DNA of 64,000 nucleotides from the NCBI GenBank assembly GCA_030272155.1, contig CP126191.1, forward strand, positions 828,501 to 892,500. Direction: 5' to 3'. The position numbers and the translations under genes are program-made. Under the pieces are notes generated by a model. It was not told the origin of the DNA, did no database searches, and saw only the letters and a list, made by a program, of their open reading frames with translations. Positions 34,746 through 46,700 of this stretch are shown here, piece after piece (position 1 is the first letter of the stretch; every line of letters starts with the position of its first letter). Source of the stretch: Tetradesmus obliquus (Eukaryota > Chlorophyta > Chlorophyceae > Sphaeropleales > Scenedesmaceae).

Positions 34746-37288
34746 TGTGATGCGCCTGCCGCTGGTGCTGGCTACTTCTGCAGCAGTAAATACATCAGGG
34801 AAGTAGCAACGTGAGCTGCAGGCTGCTGTGCAGAGACAACAGCGCTGGCTGCTGCTGCTACTGTTGCTGCTGCTTCAGCTGCTGCTGCAGGTGCATGTGC
34901 TACCGGCTGGGCCATTGCTGCTGTCACCCGTATACACAGCAGAAAGTGCTAGGTGCTTTGTGTAGCGGACATTGCATCGGCGTTGCAATGCCTTGACACG
35001 AGACGAGCACTGCCTGCAGGACATGTTGGACCCTCACCAGAAAAGCCGTCTGGCTGTGGTAGCGACAGAGCACGCTCCGCCATCGAGCCTAAATACACTA
35101 AGCTTGATCAAACTAGCGTGCTTGAAGCGTGCAGCGAGATGTGTCGTGTTTTGATGTGCACTCGCGATTTTTCCCAATCCTGCTTACAAAGGACGGTGCT
35201 GCAGGTTTAAATACTTGTTAAGCAAGATCAAATGCATGTCAAATCAGTCTAAGCCGCTGGAAACTGCAGTTGCTCAGCATGAGGACCCCACCCTGCAAAA
35301 TGACAGCTGTTGTATGTCATGTCCTTTAGTCATGTTCTGTCAGGCCAACTGCAGTGTCTGCCGTGTCGATGTGCTGAACGTAGCTGGGAGCACAGGTAGA
35401 ATGTGTTTGTGGTTCAATGGCATGCAGCGCACGGCACACACGAAGAGCATTCTCGCCACAGAGCGTCACTGGCCATGGCTGCACAGTGCACATGTTGCTT
35501 ACAGCAGCATGGCACCGACGTGTGGCGCATGGGTGCGTAGACTCCCCACAGGTAACGCTTACCCAGTTACCAGTCACCAAAGTAGGGCCACAGGCCCACC
35601 CACTAAGGAGCCGCACAGGTAACCTGACTCCACATGGGGCACAGGTATGTTGACTAATGTGGTAGGTTTGAATTTACCACAGAGGTATGTGACACAAGCC
35701 AGGTGTGTTGACTACTAAAAGGTATGCTGACGCCCCACAGGGGTGCTGACGCCACACAAGCACGATGCCCACATGCCAGCACGCTCCGTCGCATCCGCAC
35801 AGTTGCAGCACTCGCATATACGGACGGTGGCACCAGCAACGGCAGCACCGTTACTGATTGTTGATTGCTCCAATACAAACCCTGCAACTTGGTGTTATAT
35901 TAAGCTGCATTAACATCATGGACTGTCCCACATAGCCATGCATCAGCCCGGCTGTTGGTCCTGCAGAAGTGCTACACTCACGCGTGCCAGCGTTGAGTTG
36001 TTGCTGCAGCATCAGGCACAACAAGCACCAACTGAGGACGTACTTGCTGCAGTGCAGTGCAGCCTAGCTGCTGTATTTTGCTCATCTACCGCAGCTGTTG
36101 TCCATCGCCTGCTGCCAATTGCAGCTGCAGGACGCACGCAACCCTAGTGGCGCTGTCAGGTGTGCCACTGGCAGGCCGTCACTGCCAGGCTGGCAGCGTA
36201 AGCAGCCAAAATGAACTCGGCTTAGAAGGAAGGCGCGATAGCTCAGCTGTACAGCCAAGCCGGCAATCAAGAATACCATGAAGCGGTAAAGAAGAAGAGG
36301 GGTTACACGGTGTGCACAGGCAACTACGTTGCAACAAACACCCGAAAACACAGGAAAACGAAGCGGTAAAGCTTTGCAAGCCTGCTGTTGCAGCAGCAAC
36401 TTTCTTCAATCGCAGGGCATGCCTTAGTACGTGTCAGCGCGGTTGAGCTGAATGCTTGTACATGTGCACGTTCACTGCCTGTTGTCTGTATGCTTTGCCT
36501 CTCTCGCCTACAGCAGCGCTTGCTGGGGGCAGCCCACATGGCTGATGCCACCCCTGACCCTTCCCTGCAAATCGACTGCTGTGATGAAGGCACGGCACAT
36601 GCACACGTGAGCAGCGCTGCACTATCAACAACCCTGGACATACTTATACCGCCTGAGAGAGGCGCAGCAAGCACAGCTAGACCCAGACTGTTGTTTTGTT
36701 TGACATGAGGCTGCTGTTACGTCCGAGCACGCGCTGATCAGACGTGGGACTTGTTATTCCAGACCCCATCACACAACCCTGTCATTGCCTGCCCCACAGC
36801 TACCAAGGCAGGCACGTGATCAACCATGCAAGGATCACATTTGTAGCGCTTTGTATTACAGTAGAAGCGTAGCATAGGTTACGTGTGCCCACTAACCAGC
36901 AGCAGCAACCCCCCTTTCGGAGCACTTCAAACTCACTTCACAAGGTGTGAGGAGCTTGTCCATCAGCTTCTGCTTTGGTAGTATAACTCTTGTTGAGTAG
37001 ATTAAGTAGCGTGGTGGTACAGTGCCTTGTTTTGGGCTGTCCTTGGGCAGTGGGACACGGTTGGCTCTCTGGCTGGTGTAGCCATGCTCTCAGCCACTTG
37101 TTAACCACATTTAGGTCTCTTGTAAACGTATCTGTGCTTCAGCAACACAGGCCGCAGAGACGTAGCACTACAGGCGATTCGCAGCAGTGCGGAGGTTGGA
37201 AGGCAGCAGGCACTCTTCAACAAGCGCAACCATGCGAATGCAGTTCTAAACAATAGTTCCCTGCGTGTGCGACGTTTGTGCAGAAGCC
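34746..37288. other. Intergenic, no gene recognised
   Basis: No frame resembles a known protein. A short diverged repeat of the form AGGTATGxTGAC occurs several times between 35615 and 35755. The right end is the promoter side of the dehydrogenase gene. Confidence 0.45.
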
Positions 37289-39560
37289 ATGGTGGACCTC
37301 AAGGGCAAGGTTGCGCTGGTCACTGGCGCAACATCTGGCATCGGCCAGGTCACTGCAGAGTACCTTGCAGGTAAACCTACAGCACGTTTGCACCAGACGT
37401 TTTCTTAGCTTCTCACATCAGCTGCCAGCCAGCAAAGGCACCGGTCAGCTGCGCAGCAGGTACCATCAACAGCAGTGTACTGGAGGTAACTGAACAGCAG
37501 CACCCCAGTGAGCAGTGCAATGCAACAGCCTTCTTGCTTTGACGGTCGTCAAAGGCAAGAGGAACACCCCTCTGTTGCTTTTTAGGCAAGCCATAGCCGA
37601 GTGAGGCAGTGGCTGCTCGCAAGCTCTGCTGCTGCTGATGCTGTTGCTGCTGTGTACCTGCAGAGCATGGCGCAACTGTCATCCTGGGAGTGAGGAACAC
37701 AGATGCCGGCAAGAAGCTGGCACAGGAGATCATGTGAGTAGCTGTGCAGCTATTATTACCAGCAGCAGCATCAGCAGCAGTATCTACAGGACAGTGTTCG
37801 CAGGCAGCGGCAGAGCAGCAACATAGGGTGGCGCTGAAGGCACCGACTGGATACCTGCAGCTGCCGCAAAAAAGCACCAACGGCAAACCTACCCCAGGCA
37901 GCAGAATCAGCAGCCAAAGTACTCTGCCCACCTCATTCCCGCGCTTCCTGCAAGCTCCTGCAAGCACCCACGCGTCTCCTGCAAACTCCCTGCAGGGCCA
38001 AGTACCCCGGCTCCAAGGCGGAGTGCGGCCCGCCACTCGACCTGATGAAGCAGGACAGCGTGAAGGCATTTGCCGAGGCCATCAACAAGCGGCCCGGCTC
38101 GCTGGATATCCTGGTCAACAATGCAGGGCTGGGCTACACCAAGAAAAGCTTCACTGAGCAGGGAGTGGGCATGCTCACCCAGGTGCGGCGCGCAGCAGCT
38201 TCTTCGCTATCTTTGATATGTTGTAGTGCTGCTTTTGGCGTGCAGTATGGGTGTGAGGGTGGGGTGGGATGATGTTTGGCCAGGGAGGGGTTGCGGGCGG
38301 CAGAGGGGTTGCACAGTGTGCTCACCGCGGCGTTTAGTTAGTGTTTGTTACACATGGGGCGGCCTGAGAGAGGTCTGTTACAGGGGTGGGCAAGCTATTG
38401 CCTTAGAGCGAGTCACTTGCCCCTCTTTCAGTTCACATATCATGAGAACCCGATAGCAAGCCACAAGATGCAACCAAAGTAACACTCCAGAGGCATCTTG
38501 CAGCCCCTACCTCCCCATAAACCAACAAGTACATGCAGTGCAGCATGCGCGAAGTGCAGCCCGAAAAGCAGCAGGGTGCTCAAAGCACAGGGCACAAAAC
38601 GCACAAGGGAAGGCAGGCATGGTCCAAACAGCAAGCGGGACGCACAATGGTGCTGCTTACCATAGGTGTTTGGCATGATTGCACCAAGGCACTGCTGTAC
38701 ACACCAGACTGCAGCAAGCAGGAGCACGCGGGACCGACAGGAGACACTGCATGTGACATGCAAACCAAGGTGCTACTGCTTCTGCAGTTCTCATGGCTGA
38801 CAAGCATAGAAGCACGCAATGCGACACACAGAGCTGGAAAATCAAGCACAGTGACACACGACATGCAACATGGCCTTGCCAGAAAGTGGAAATTGGACAA
38901 CTACTGACAGCACATCATGTAAAAGCAGGAAGGTCAACCAGAGCGGGGCGCCAGTACAATGCGCAGCTGTGCTGGATCAGAACGCAAGAACGGGTGATCT
39001 CCAGGCACCGCAACACGCCAATGAGCCGGCGCAGCCTCCATTGCCTCAAAATCAGCAAGCAATTCCCAAAACCGCAAAACCGCCTGCTGTTTTGCCTCCT
39101 GTAACACCTGCGCTATTAGTTGCTGCCGCTGTTGTTGTTGTTGTTGCAGCTGCTGCTGCTGCCTACGCTGCTCAACCAACGGGCGGCCTGGCATGCACAG
39201 CGAAACGCGCTGCAGTGTGACTACAGTGCCGCTGCTGCTGCTCCAGCCATCCGCCTGCACCGCCCAGCTCCCTCTGGAGCTGCTGCCCTCCCCCCTCTCA
39301 CCAGCAGTTGGCCTGGTGTCGCCGTAGTATAGTGGTCAGTATCCCTGCCTGTCACGCAGGAGGCCCGGGTTCAATTCCCGGCGGTGGCGTCGCTTTGTCT
39401 TTTGCCACCATGCGTTTGCATCTTGTAAGCGCAGTGAGCAGGCGTTGAACACCCTTACACCATTATCCATGTTGACCTCAACAGTTTGGGTGCTGGGATG
39501 CTGACAGATGGACTGGCATGGACACTCAGAACACTCAGCAGCAGCAGCAACCCTCCACTG

Positions 39561-39592
<32 letters not shown>

Positions 39593-42500
39593 TCAACCCC
39601 GTCACTGCATGCACACCTGGAAGTACAAAAGCGTTGCACCAGGACACTACGTGGTGCACCACCACACAGCAGCTGTCGGGAACCAATCGTTTTCACTTCA
39701 GGTTGGGGCAGCACATTTGAGCGCATAACCCACGCTCAACATAGGGTTGTTATGCAGCAGCAGCAGAGCAGCAACACTGGAAAAGATAGGTGACGGCACA
39801 TACCTAGAGCTTACTATATCAATGACAGTCTAGAATGCCAGCAACCATCGTGATCAGCCTCAGCAGGCACTGCCATGCATCCCTCAATGCGGTGCATGGC
39901 CGTTGGTGGCAATTTGCTGTTGCAGCAGATGGCACGGTGACTGGTGCGTTGACAGGCAGCTGCATTGCCAGGTACAGCCAAAATCGCCGGAGAGGTCTGT
40001 TACAGGGGTGGGCAAGCTATCGCCCTACAGCGAGTCACTTGCCCCTTTTTCAGCTCACATATCATGAGAACCCGATAGCAGGCCACAAGATGCAACCAAA
40101 GTAACACTCCAGAGGCATCTTGCAGCCCCTACCTCCCCATAAACCAACAAGTACATGCAGTGCAGCATGTGCGAAGTGCAGCACGAAAAGCAGCAGGGTG
40201 CTCAAAGCACAGGGCACAAAACGCACAAGGGAAGGCAGGCATGGTCCAAACAGCAAGCGGGATGCACAATGCTGCTGCTTACCATAGGTGTTTGGCATGA
40301 TTGCACCAAGGCACTGCTGTACACACCAGACTGCAGCAAGCAGGAGCACGCGGGACCGACAGGAGACACTGCATGTGACATCATCATCATCATGTTACTC
40401 ATCAAGCCATAGCATCAACGCCATCGGCCCCGCGCCCCAATGTGACATGCAAACTAAGGTGCTACTGCTTTTGCAATCCTCATGGCTGACAAGCATAGAA
40501 GCACGCAATGCGACACACAGAGCTGGAAAATCAAGCACAGTGACACACGACACGCAACATGGCCTTGCCAGAAAGTGGAAATTGGACAACTACTGACAGC
40601 ACATCATGTAAAAGCAGGAAGGTCAACCAGAGCGGGGCGCCAGTACAATGCGCAGCTGTGCTGGATCAGAACGCAAGAACGGGTGATCTCCAGGCACCGC
40701 AACACGCCAATGAGCCGGCGCAGCCTCCATTGCCACAAAATCAGCAAGCAATTCCCAAAACCGCAAAACCGCCTGCTGTTTCGCCTCCTGTAACACCTGC
40801 GCTATTAGTTGCTGCCGCTGTTGTTGTTGTTGTTGCAGCTGCTGCTGCCGCCTACGCTGCTCAACCAGCTGGTTATGCTGTTGCTGCGCAGCAGTGAGAG
40901 CTGCAAGCTGAAACAAATTTGTAATAGGTACCTGCCATTGCGGCGGCGGCGCAGACGGCCGCGGCGCGGCAGGTGCGGGCGGCGGAATGCGCAGCTTGTT
41001 AGCCTGCCGTCTGCCAACATCCATGGCATTTAAAGCAGCTCAACAGACAACCCCCCAAACACCCTGGTGGAGCCGCTTAGGGCCAGGAGGCCGCTGCATC
41101 AACCAGACATGCCGCATAGCAAGCGGCGGGCGGCCTGCAGCCCGCGTACACCATGTTGCAGGCAACGCAGACAGTAGGCTGTCAATCACCGCTACCGCAA
41201 CCGGGCACTCCCAAAAATGGTGCACCAGACCAGGACACGCAGCGCCACACATGCAGGTATCATGCTGCTGGTGCATGCGCTGCGACGTAGGCAAGCCATC
41301 CATGACCAGCCGCCAATACGTCTCCTTGTACGCAATCTCCCAGCGCATCTTCCATAGTGCGCCCTGGACGGCTGCCACACATTGCAAACCACGAGTCAAC
41401 GCCTCGGGCGGGGCACCCGCACCGAGCGCAACACTGACAAACCTAGTGCGCCGCTCCTGGCGCTCAGCACGCAGGGGACCAAGCTGCAGTGAGGTAGCTT
41501 CACGAACAGACAATTGTGCAACTGACACCGTCTTGCCACGATGATTCCGCCAGCCTAGCCTCGCCACCAACATGGCCTCAACATGCTGCTCTGCTGCAGA
41601 AGGCATACATGGCCGGTCTGGCACAGCTGCAGGCGGCCAGGGCCGGTCTGCTGCAGGATGCCGCACAACAGCCAAGGCAGCCCGATGCCACGGCATGGGC
41701 AGCAAGTTAACCAAGTCTGTCAAATCTGCCGATTCGTTGTCTGCATTGCTGAAGTTGGAGCCGTACGGCAGCAATGGGTGTGGCAGCTGCTGCCGTGCAG
41801 CATGCTTGATCACATGCCAAGCGCGACAGAGATCGGCCACAGTGCGGATGCGTGGCGACACTTGCCGCCAGAACATGCATGTGGCCCGCGCACAGAGGGC
41901 ACGGGATGCATTTGCAGCCCACCGGGCACAAACCCAACCATTGCTTGCAAAAAAGGGTTAGCAAAGACAGGAGCCAAACTACACCAAGCCCCGGGCTGCA
42001 GCACCGGCGCATCCTGCACAGCCTGTAGCTGTGCACGCAACTGCTGCATGTCTGACAGCTGTTGAGGATGTGGCGGCGGCAGTGCAGGGGCAGGCGCCGC
42101 AGGCGCCAACGCCTTCACATCACAAACTTTGCCTAGCGCTTGAAGACCAGCAATCATGCGGCGCAGCGGCGGGGGAGGGAGGGACTGCTGAGGGAACGCC
42201 TGCGACGGCTCCATCGGCGTTTGCGTGTCTTCAAAGCTGTCAAACAAGGACAATGGGCCCCACCACTTATGCTTAGAACGCAATAGCGCCCGCCCAATGC
42301 GGATCCAAGGCAGCTCAGTGTCAGGCGGTGCAGTAGCAAACTGCGCGCCCCACCAAGCATGCCGTGCACGTATGTGGTCAACCCATGGCAAAGCACCAAA
42401 GCCACCTTCAGCCGGCCTGCCCGCCAAAAAGCGAGCAGCCACACCAGTGAAACGCTGCACAGACGAAGCAGGTGCCAACCCTCTATCCACTAACTTCCCA

Positions 42501-43685
42501 ACCGACGCAACAAGGTGCTGACGATCAACATCAGGCGGCAAATCAGAGAATTCAGCTGCATAAAGCAAGGTGCTCACACCATACGCAGCGCTACCCATAC
42601 CTCTGCCAAACACCGAAAGCTGCGGAATGTGCGACAGCCGCGCGAGCGCAGCATCCACAGAAGCCAGCTTCTGACCCCAATCCATCGGAGAGTCAGAGCC
42701 CACGCACACACCCAACATATTGGCTTGCAGGACAGGGCTGAGCGGCAACACACCAGCAGCATGCTGCTGAGAGAGCGTCGCGTGCTGCTGCCGCGCAGTA
42801 GCACCCAGCAAAAGCAACTTGGATTTATGCAGGTTGAGCTGCTGCCCAGACGCGGCTGCCATAACCTGCATATGTAGTAAAAACTGTGCAACCTGTGCAG
42901 GGGAGCGCAGGTAGACCTGCGTGTCATCAGCAAACTGAGTCGCTGACAACTGCACACCTTGCACGGTGATGTTGATGCCTTTACTCTGCAAAAACCTCAA
43001 CAATGCCTCACCAACAAACAAGTAGAGCAGAGGAGACAGGGGACACCCCTGCCGCACTCAAGCATCAAACCTGCGCATGCCAGAAACAAAGCCATTCATG
43101 CACGCGCACGCATGCGTGTTGGTGAGCAGCAACTTCACCCACTTACAGAACTCAGGCCCCACGCCCATAGCACTCATGACAGACAGCAGGAAGGGCCTGT
43201 CCAAGGTGCCGAAAGAGGCTTGTTACAGGAGAGGTGCCGCGAGAGAGGCTTGTTACAGGTGCCGGGAGAGAGGCTTGTTACAGGAGAAGGCAAGCTATCA
43301 CCCGAGAGGTGCCGCGGCATGCACGGCGAACTGCGTGCAACAGTGTGAACATTGCCGCTGCTGCTGCTCCAGCCATCTGCCCTCACCGCCCAGCTCCCTG
43401 TGGAGCTGCTGCCCTCCCCCTCTCACCAGCAGCTGCCTGGTGTCGCCGTAGTATAGTGGTCAGTATCCCTGCCTGTCACGCAGGAGGCCCGGGTTCAATT
43501 CCCGGCGGTGGCGTCTCTATGTGTTTTGTTCCTGCTACAAACGGCTTCCGGTTCAATTTGTTGTAGGCTTCTGACCTTACCTTGAATGCCACGTGTTACA
43601 CCACGTTTCACAACACATATCATGGCGGGCTCCAAGCAGCAGCAACGCCACCATGTAGCCACTGCTGCTTACATGCTTTTGTCTC

Positions 43686-43733
<48 letters not shown>

Positions 43734-46700
43734 ACGTCAACCACCTGGCCCCCTCCCTACACGCTCACTCGGCTGCTGGAGAGGAAGTTTTTGATGTGTT
43801 TCTGTCACTTCTGTTTCTGTCACTTCTGCTGCTGGAGAGGAAGTTTCTGATGTGTTTCTGTCACTTCCGCTGCTGCTGCCGCAGGTGAACCACCTGGGCC
43901 CCTACATGCTGACTCTGCCAGTGCAGAGGAACCTGCTTACATGTTCCTCTCCCTGCTGCTGCTGCTGCCCCTGCAGGTGAACCACCTGGGCCCCTACACG
44001 CTGACGCGGCTGCTGGAGCAGAAGTTGGTGGCCAGCAAGGCGCGCGTGGTCAACGTGGTCAGCGTGACGCACCGCATCACCACCATCAGGTGGGTTGAGA
44101 TGACTGTAGAAAAGTAGTATTGTAGTAGCTTCCGGCTGAGCTGTTTAGCAACACGTGATGTGGTGGTTTGTGGTCAATGTGGTCAGGGTGACGCACCGCA
44201 TCACCACCATCAGGTGAGGCAGTGAGGTGCATCTGCCAGCCCCCCGGGCACTCATCAGCTCATCAAGCTAGCTCCTGCTTTCTCAATAGCCTACCTGGAG
44301 GCTCAATGAAGGTCATGAGGTGCACATGTGTATTGTTCTCTTGTCTTATTGCCACTGGGCTTGTGCCAGCTGCTGATTTTTAGCTGACATGCTCGCGCTG
44401 TTGTGTCGCGAACGACTGTCACGATGCAGGGACGCCAAGGCGCTGTTCACCGACTGGAAGGGCGGCTTCTACCAGCACAACAAGCTGGCTAACGTGTACA
44501 CAGCCTTCGAGTTGCAGCGCAGGTGCGGATGTGATTGAGCTGCAGCACATGTAGATCTGCCAGAGTCAGTGGCTATGCATACATATTTGGCCACAGCTGC
44601 TTTGCACTTGCTGGCCAACGTGTACACAGCCTTCGAGCTGCAGCGCAGGTACGGCTGTGTGATTGAGCTGCTATAAGTCCGGCTGTGGATACATGTTTGG
44701 CCACAGCTGCTTTGCGCTTGCTGGCCAATGTGTGGTCCCCGAGCTGCAGCACAGGTGCGGCTGTGTGTTTGAGCCGCAGCGCACAATTGCTGCGTGAATG
44801 AATCCAGCCACAGCTTGGTGCATGCTGCGCTGCACCGCGCAACAAAAGGAGTCGCAGCGGGCAACCCTGGCGCTGACTGAAGTGCTGGTTGTGACAGAGC
44901 TTTGGCAGGAAGTAGCATAGCAGCCAGTACAGTCCAGCAGCTGTGCACCCAACCCCCTATCCTTGCAGTGTGGAACCAATGAGTGTGCTGCCTGCCTTCA
45001 GCCGCCAATTGTAATTGTCGCTTCAACCAGCTGTCATCTACTCAATTCTACATCCTGCACTTGGCGTGGCCTGTCGCTGCAGGCTGGGTGCGTGGGGCCT
45101 GCAGGCCGTGGCTGCCTGCCCTTAACCAGCCGCCATTGATCTCACTCCTACTGTGCTGCATGCTTTGTGTGTCCCTGCAGGCTGGGCGCACTCGGTCTGC
45201 AGGCCTAAGCTGCCTGCTTTTCACCAGCTGCCATGTATCTCACTCCTACTTTGCTGCACATGTTCATCGTGGTTTGCTGCAGGCTGGGTGCACGGGGCCT
45301 GCAGGCCGTGGCCGCCGACCCCGGCGCTGTGCGCACCAACATCTACAACAACAGTCCCAAGCTGGGCCGCGGCTTCATCAAGACCATGATCGACAACTGC
45401 TACGCGCCACCAGAGGACGGCGCGCAGGTACGGCTGCTGCTGTTGTTGCGTGGCTTAGCTGCCTTTCTGGTATCGTTACGCAGCAGCCTAGATCGACAAC
45501 TGCTATGCGCCACCAGAGAACGGCGCGCAGGTGCGGCTGCTGCTGTTGGGGTTATTGACATGCAGCAGCCTAGATCGACAACTGCTGTGCGCCACCAGAG
45601 GACGGCGCGCAGGTGCGGCTGCTGCTGTTGGGGTTATTGACATGCAGCAGCATAGATCAACAACTGCTACGCGCCACCAGAGGACGGCGCGCAGGTGCGC
45701 GTGTGGCTGCGCTGTAGCAAGAGTGTGCATGCATTTTGTCATGCAGCAGGAAAGGGCCGCAGGAGGTGCACGTGTCGCAGTGTTGTGAAGCGTATGCATG
45801 TGGCATGCTAGCAGCATTCACTGTGCAGCAAGGGGAGTTTGCAGGAAAGTCCTGCAGCATCAGGGCAGCAATGTGTAGCAGGCACCTGCATTCACATGTG
45901 CTAAAATCAAGCATGAACCAAATGATCAAACTGCCGACCCCGCAGGCGGTGATCTACGCGGCCACCTGCGACTGGGCCGCCGACCAGCGCAAGCGCAAGG
46001 ACGGCTCGCCCCTGCAGCCGGCGGAGGACCTGCGCTACTACGCGCGCGGCGTGTTCACCTGGCCCCAGGTATGTCAGGATTTTCACTGTATGTACTGCAA
46101 ATTGGTGTTGTCCACTGCTGTAGATGTTTGCCTTGCTGTGCATGCCGCGTGTTCACCTGGCCGCAGGTGCGTGCTGCGCTTGCAACACGTCGCGTAATGT
46201 GCCTTACTTCAAAGAAAATCTGCTGCTTGTTTCCCTTGCTGTGCACGCGGTGTGTTCACTGAGTTGTACGCGCATGCCCTGTGGCGCCTTGAGAGCAAGC
46301 AGCAGCACTGCAGCGCAGGCATATGCTGAAGCGGGCATCAATCTGGAACGTTAGTTGGGTTTGCTGTGCACTGCTGACACATGTGTGCGCTGCTGCTGCT
46401 GCTGCTGCTGCAGCTGTGCAACGACTGGGCGCTGGGCGGCAAGGGCATCAAGAAGGTTAAGGGAGACATCTGGGGCGCCAGCACCGTGGTGCTGTCCTTC
46501 CTGGATTGGCCACTGCGCAGGTGGGTGTGCTGCAGGGCTGTGCTGCCGCATGTGCATGTGGTAACTTGGAATGTTGGGGGTTGTGTTTCGAATGCTGTGT
46601 TTGGTGGTGGTGCTCAGCTTCCTGGACTGGCCGCTGCGCAGGTGGGGTGCCGCAGCGCTATGCTGCTGCACATGCACGTCAGCATATGATCAAAGTGGTC

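Noticed and set aside
38183-43976. Possibility that the dehydrogenase is two genes split by the LINE block
   Set aside because: Exons 3 and 4 join in phase and restore a continuous SDR fold (NNAG to NHLG); neither half alone would be a complete enzyme.
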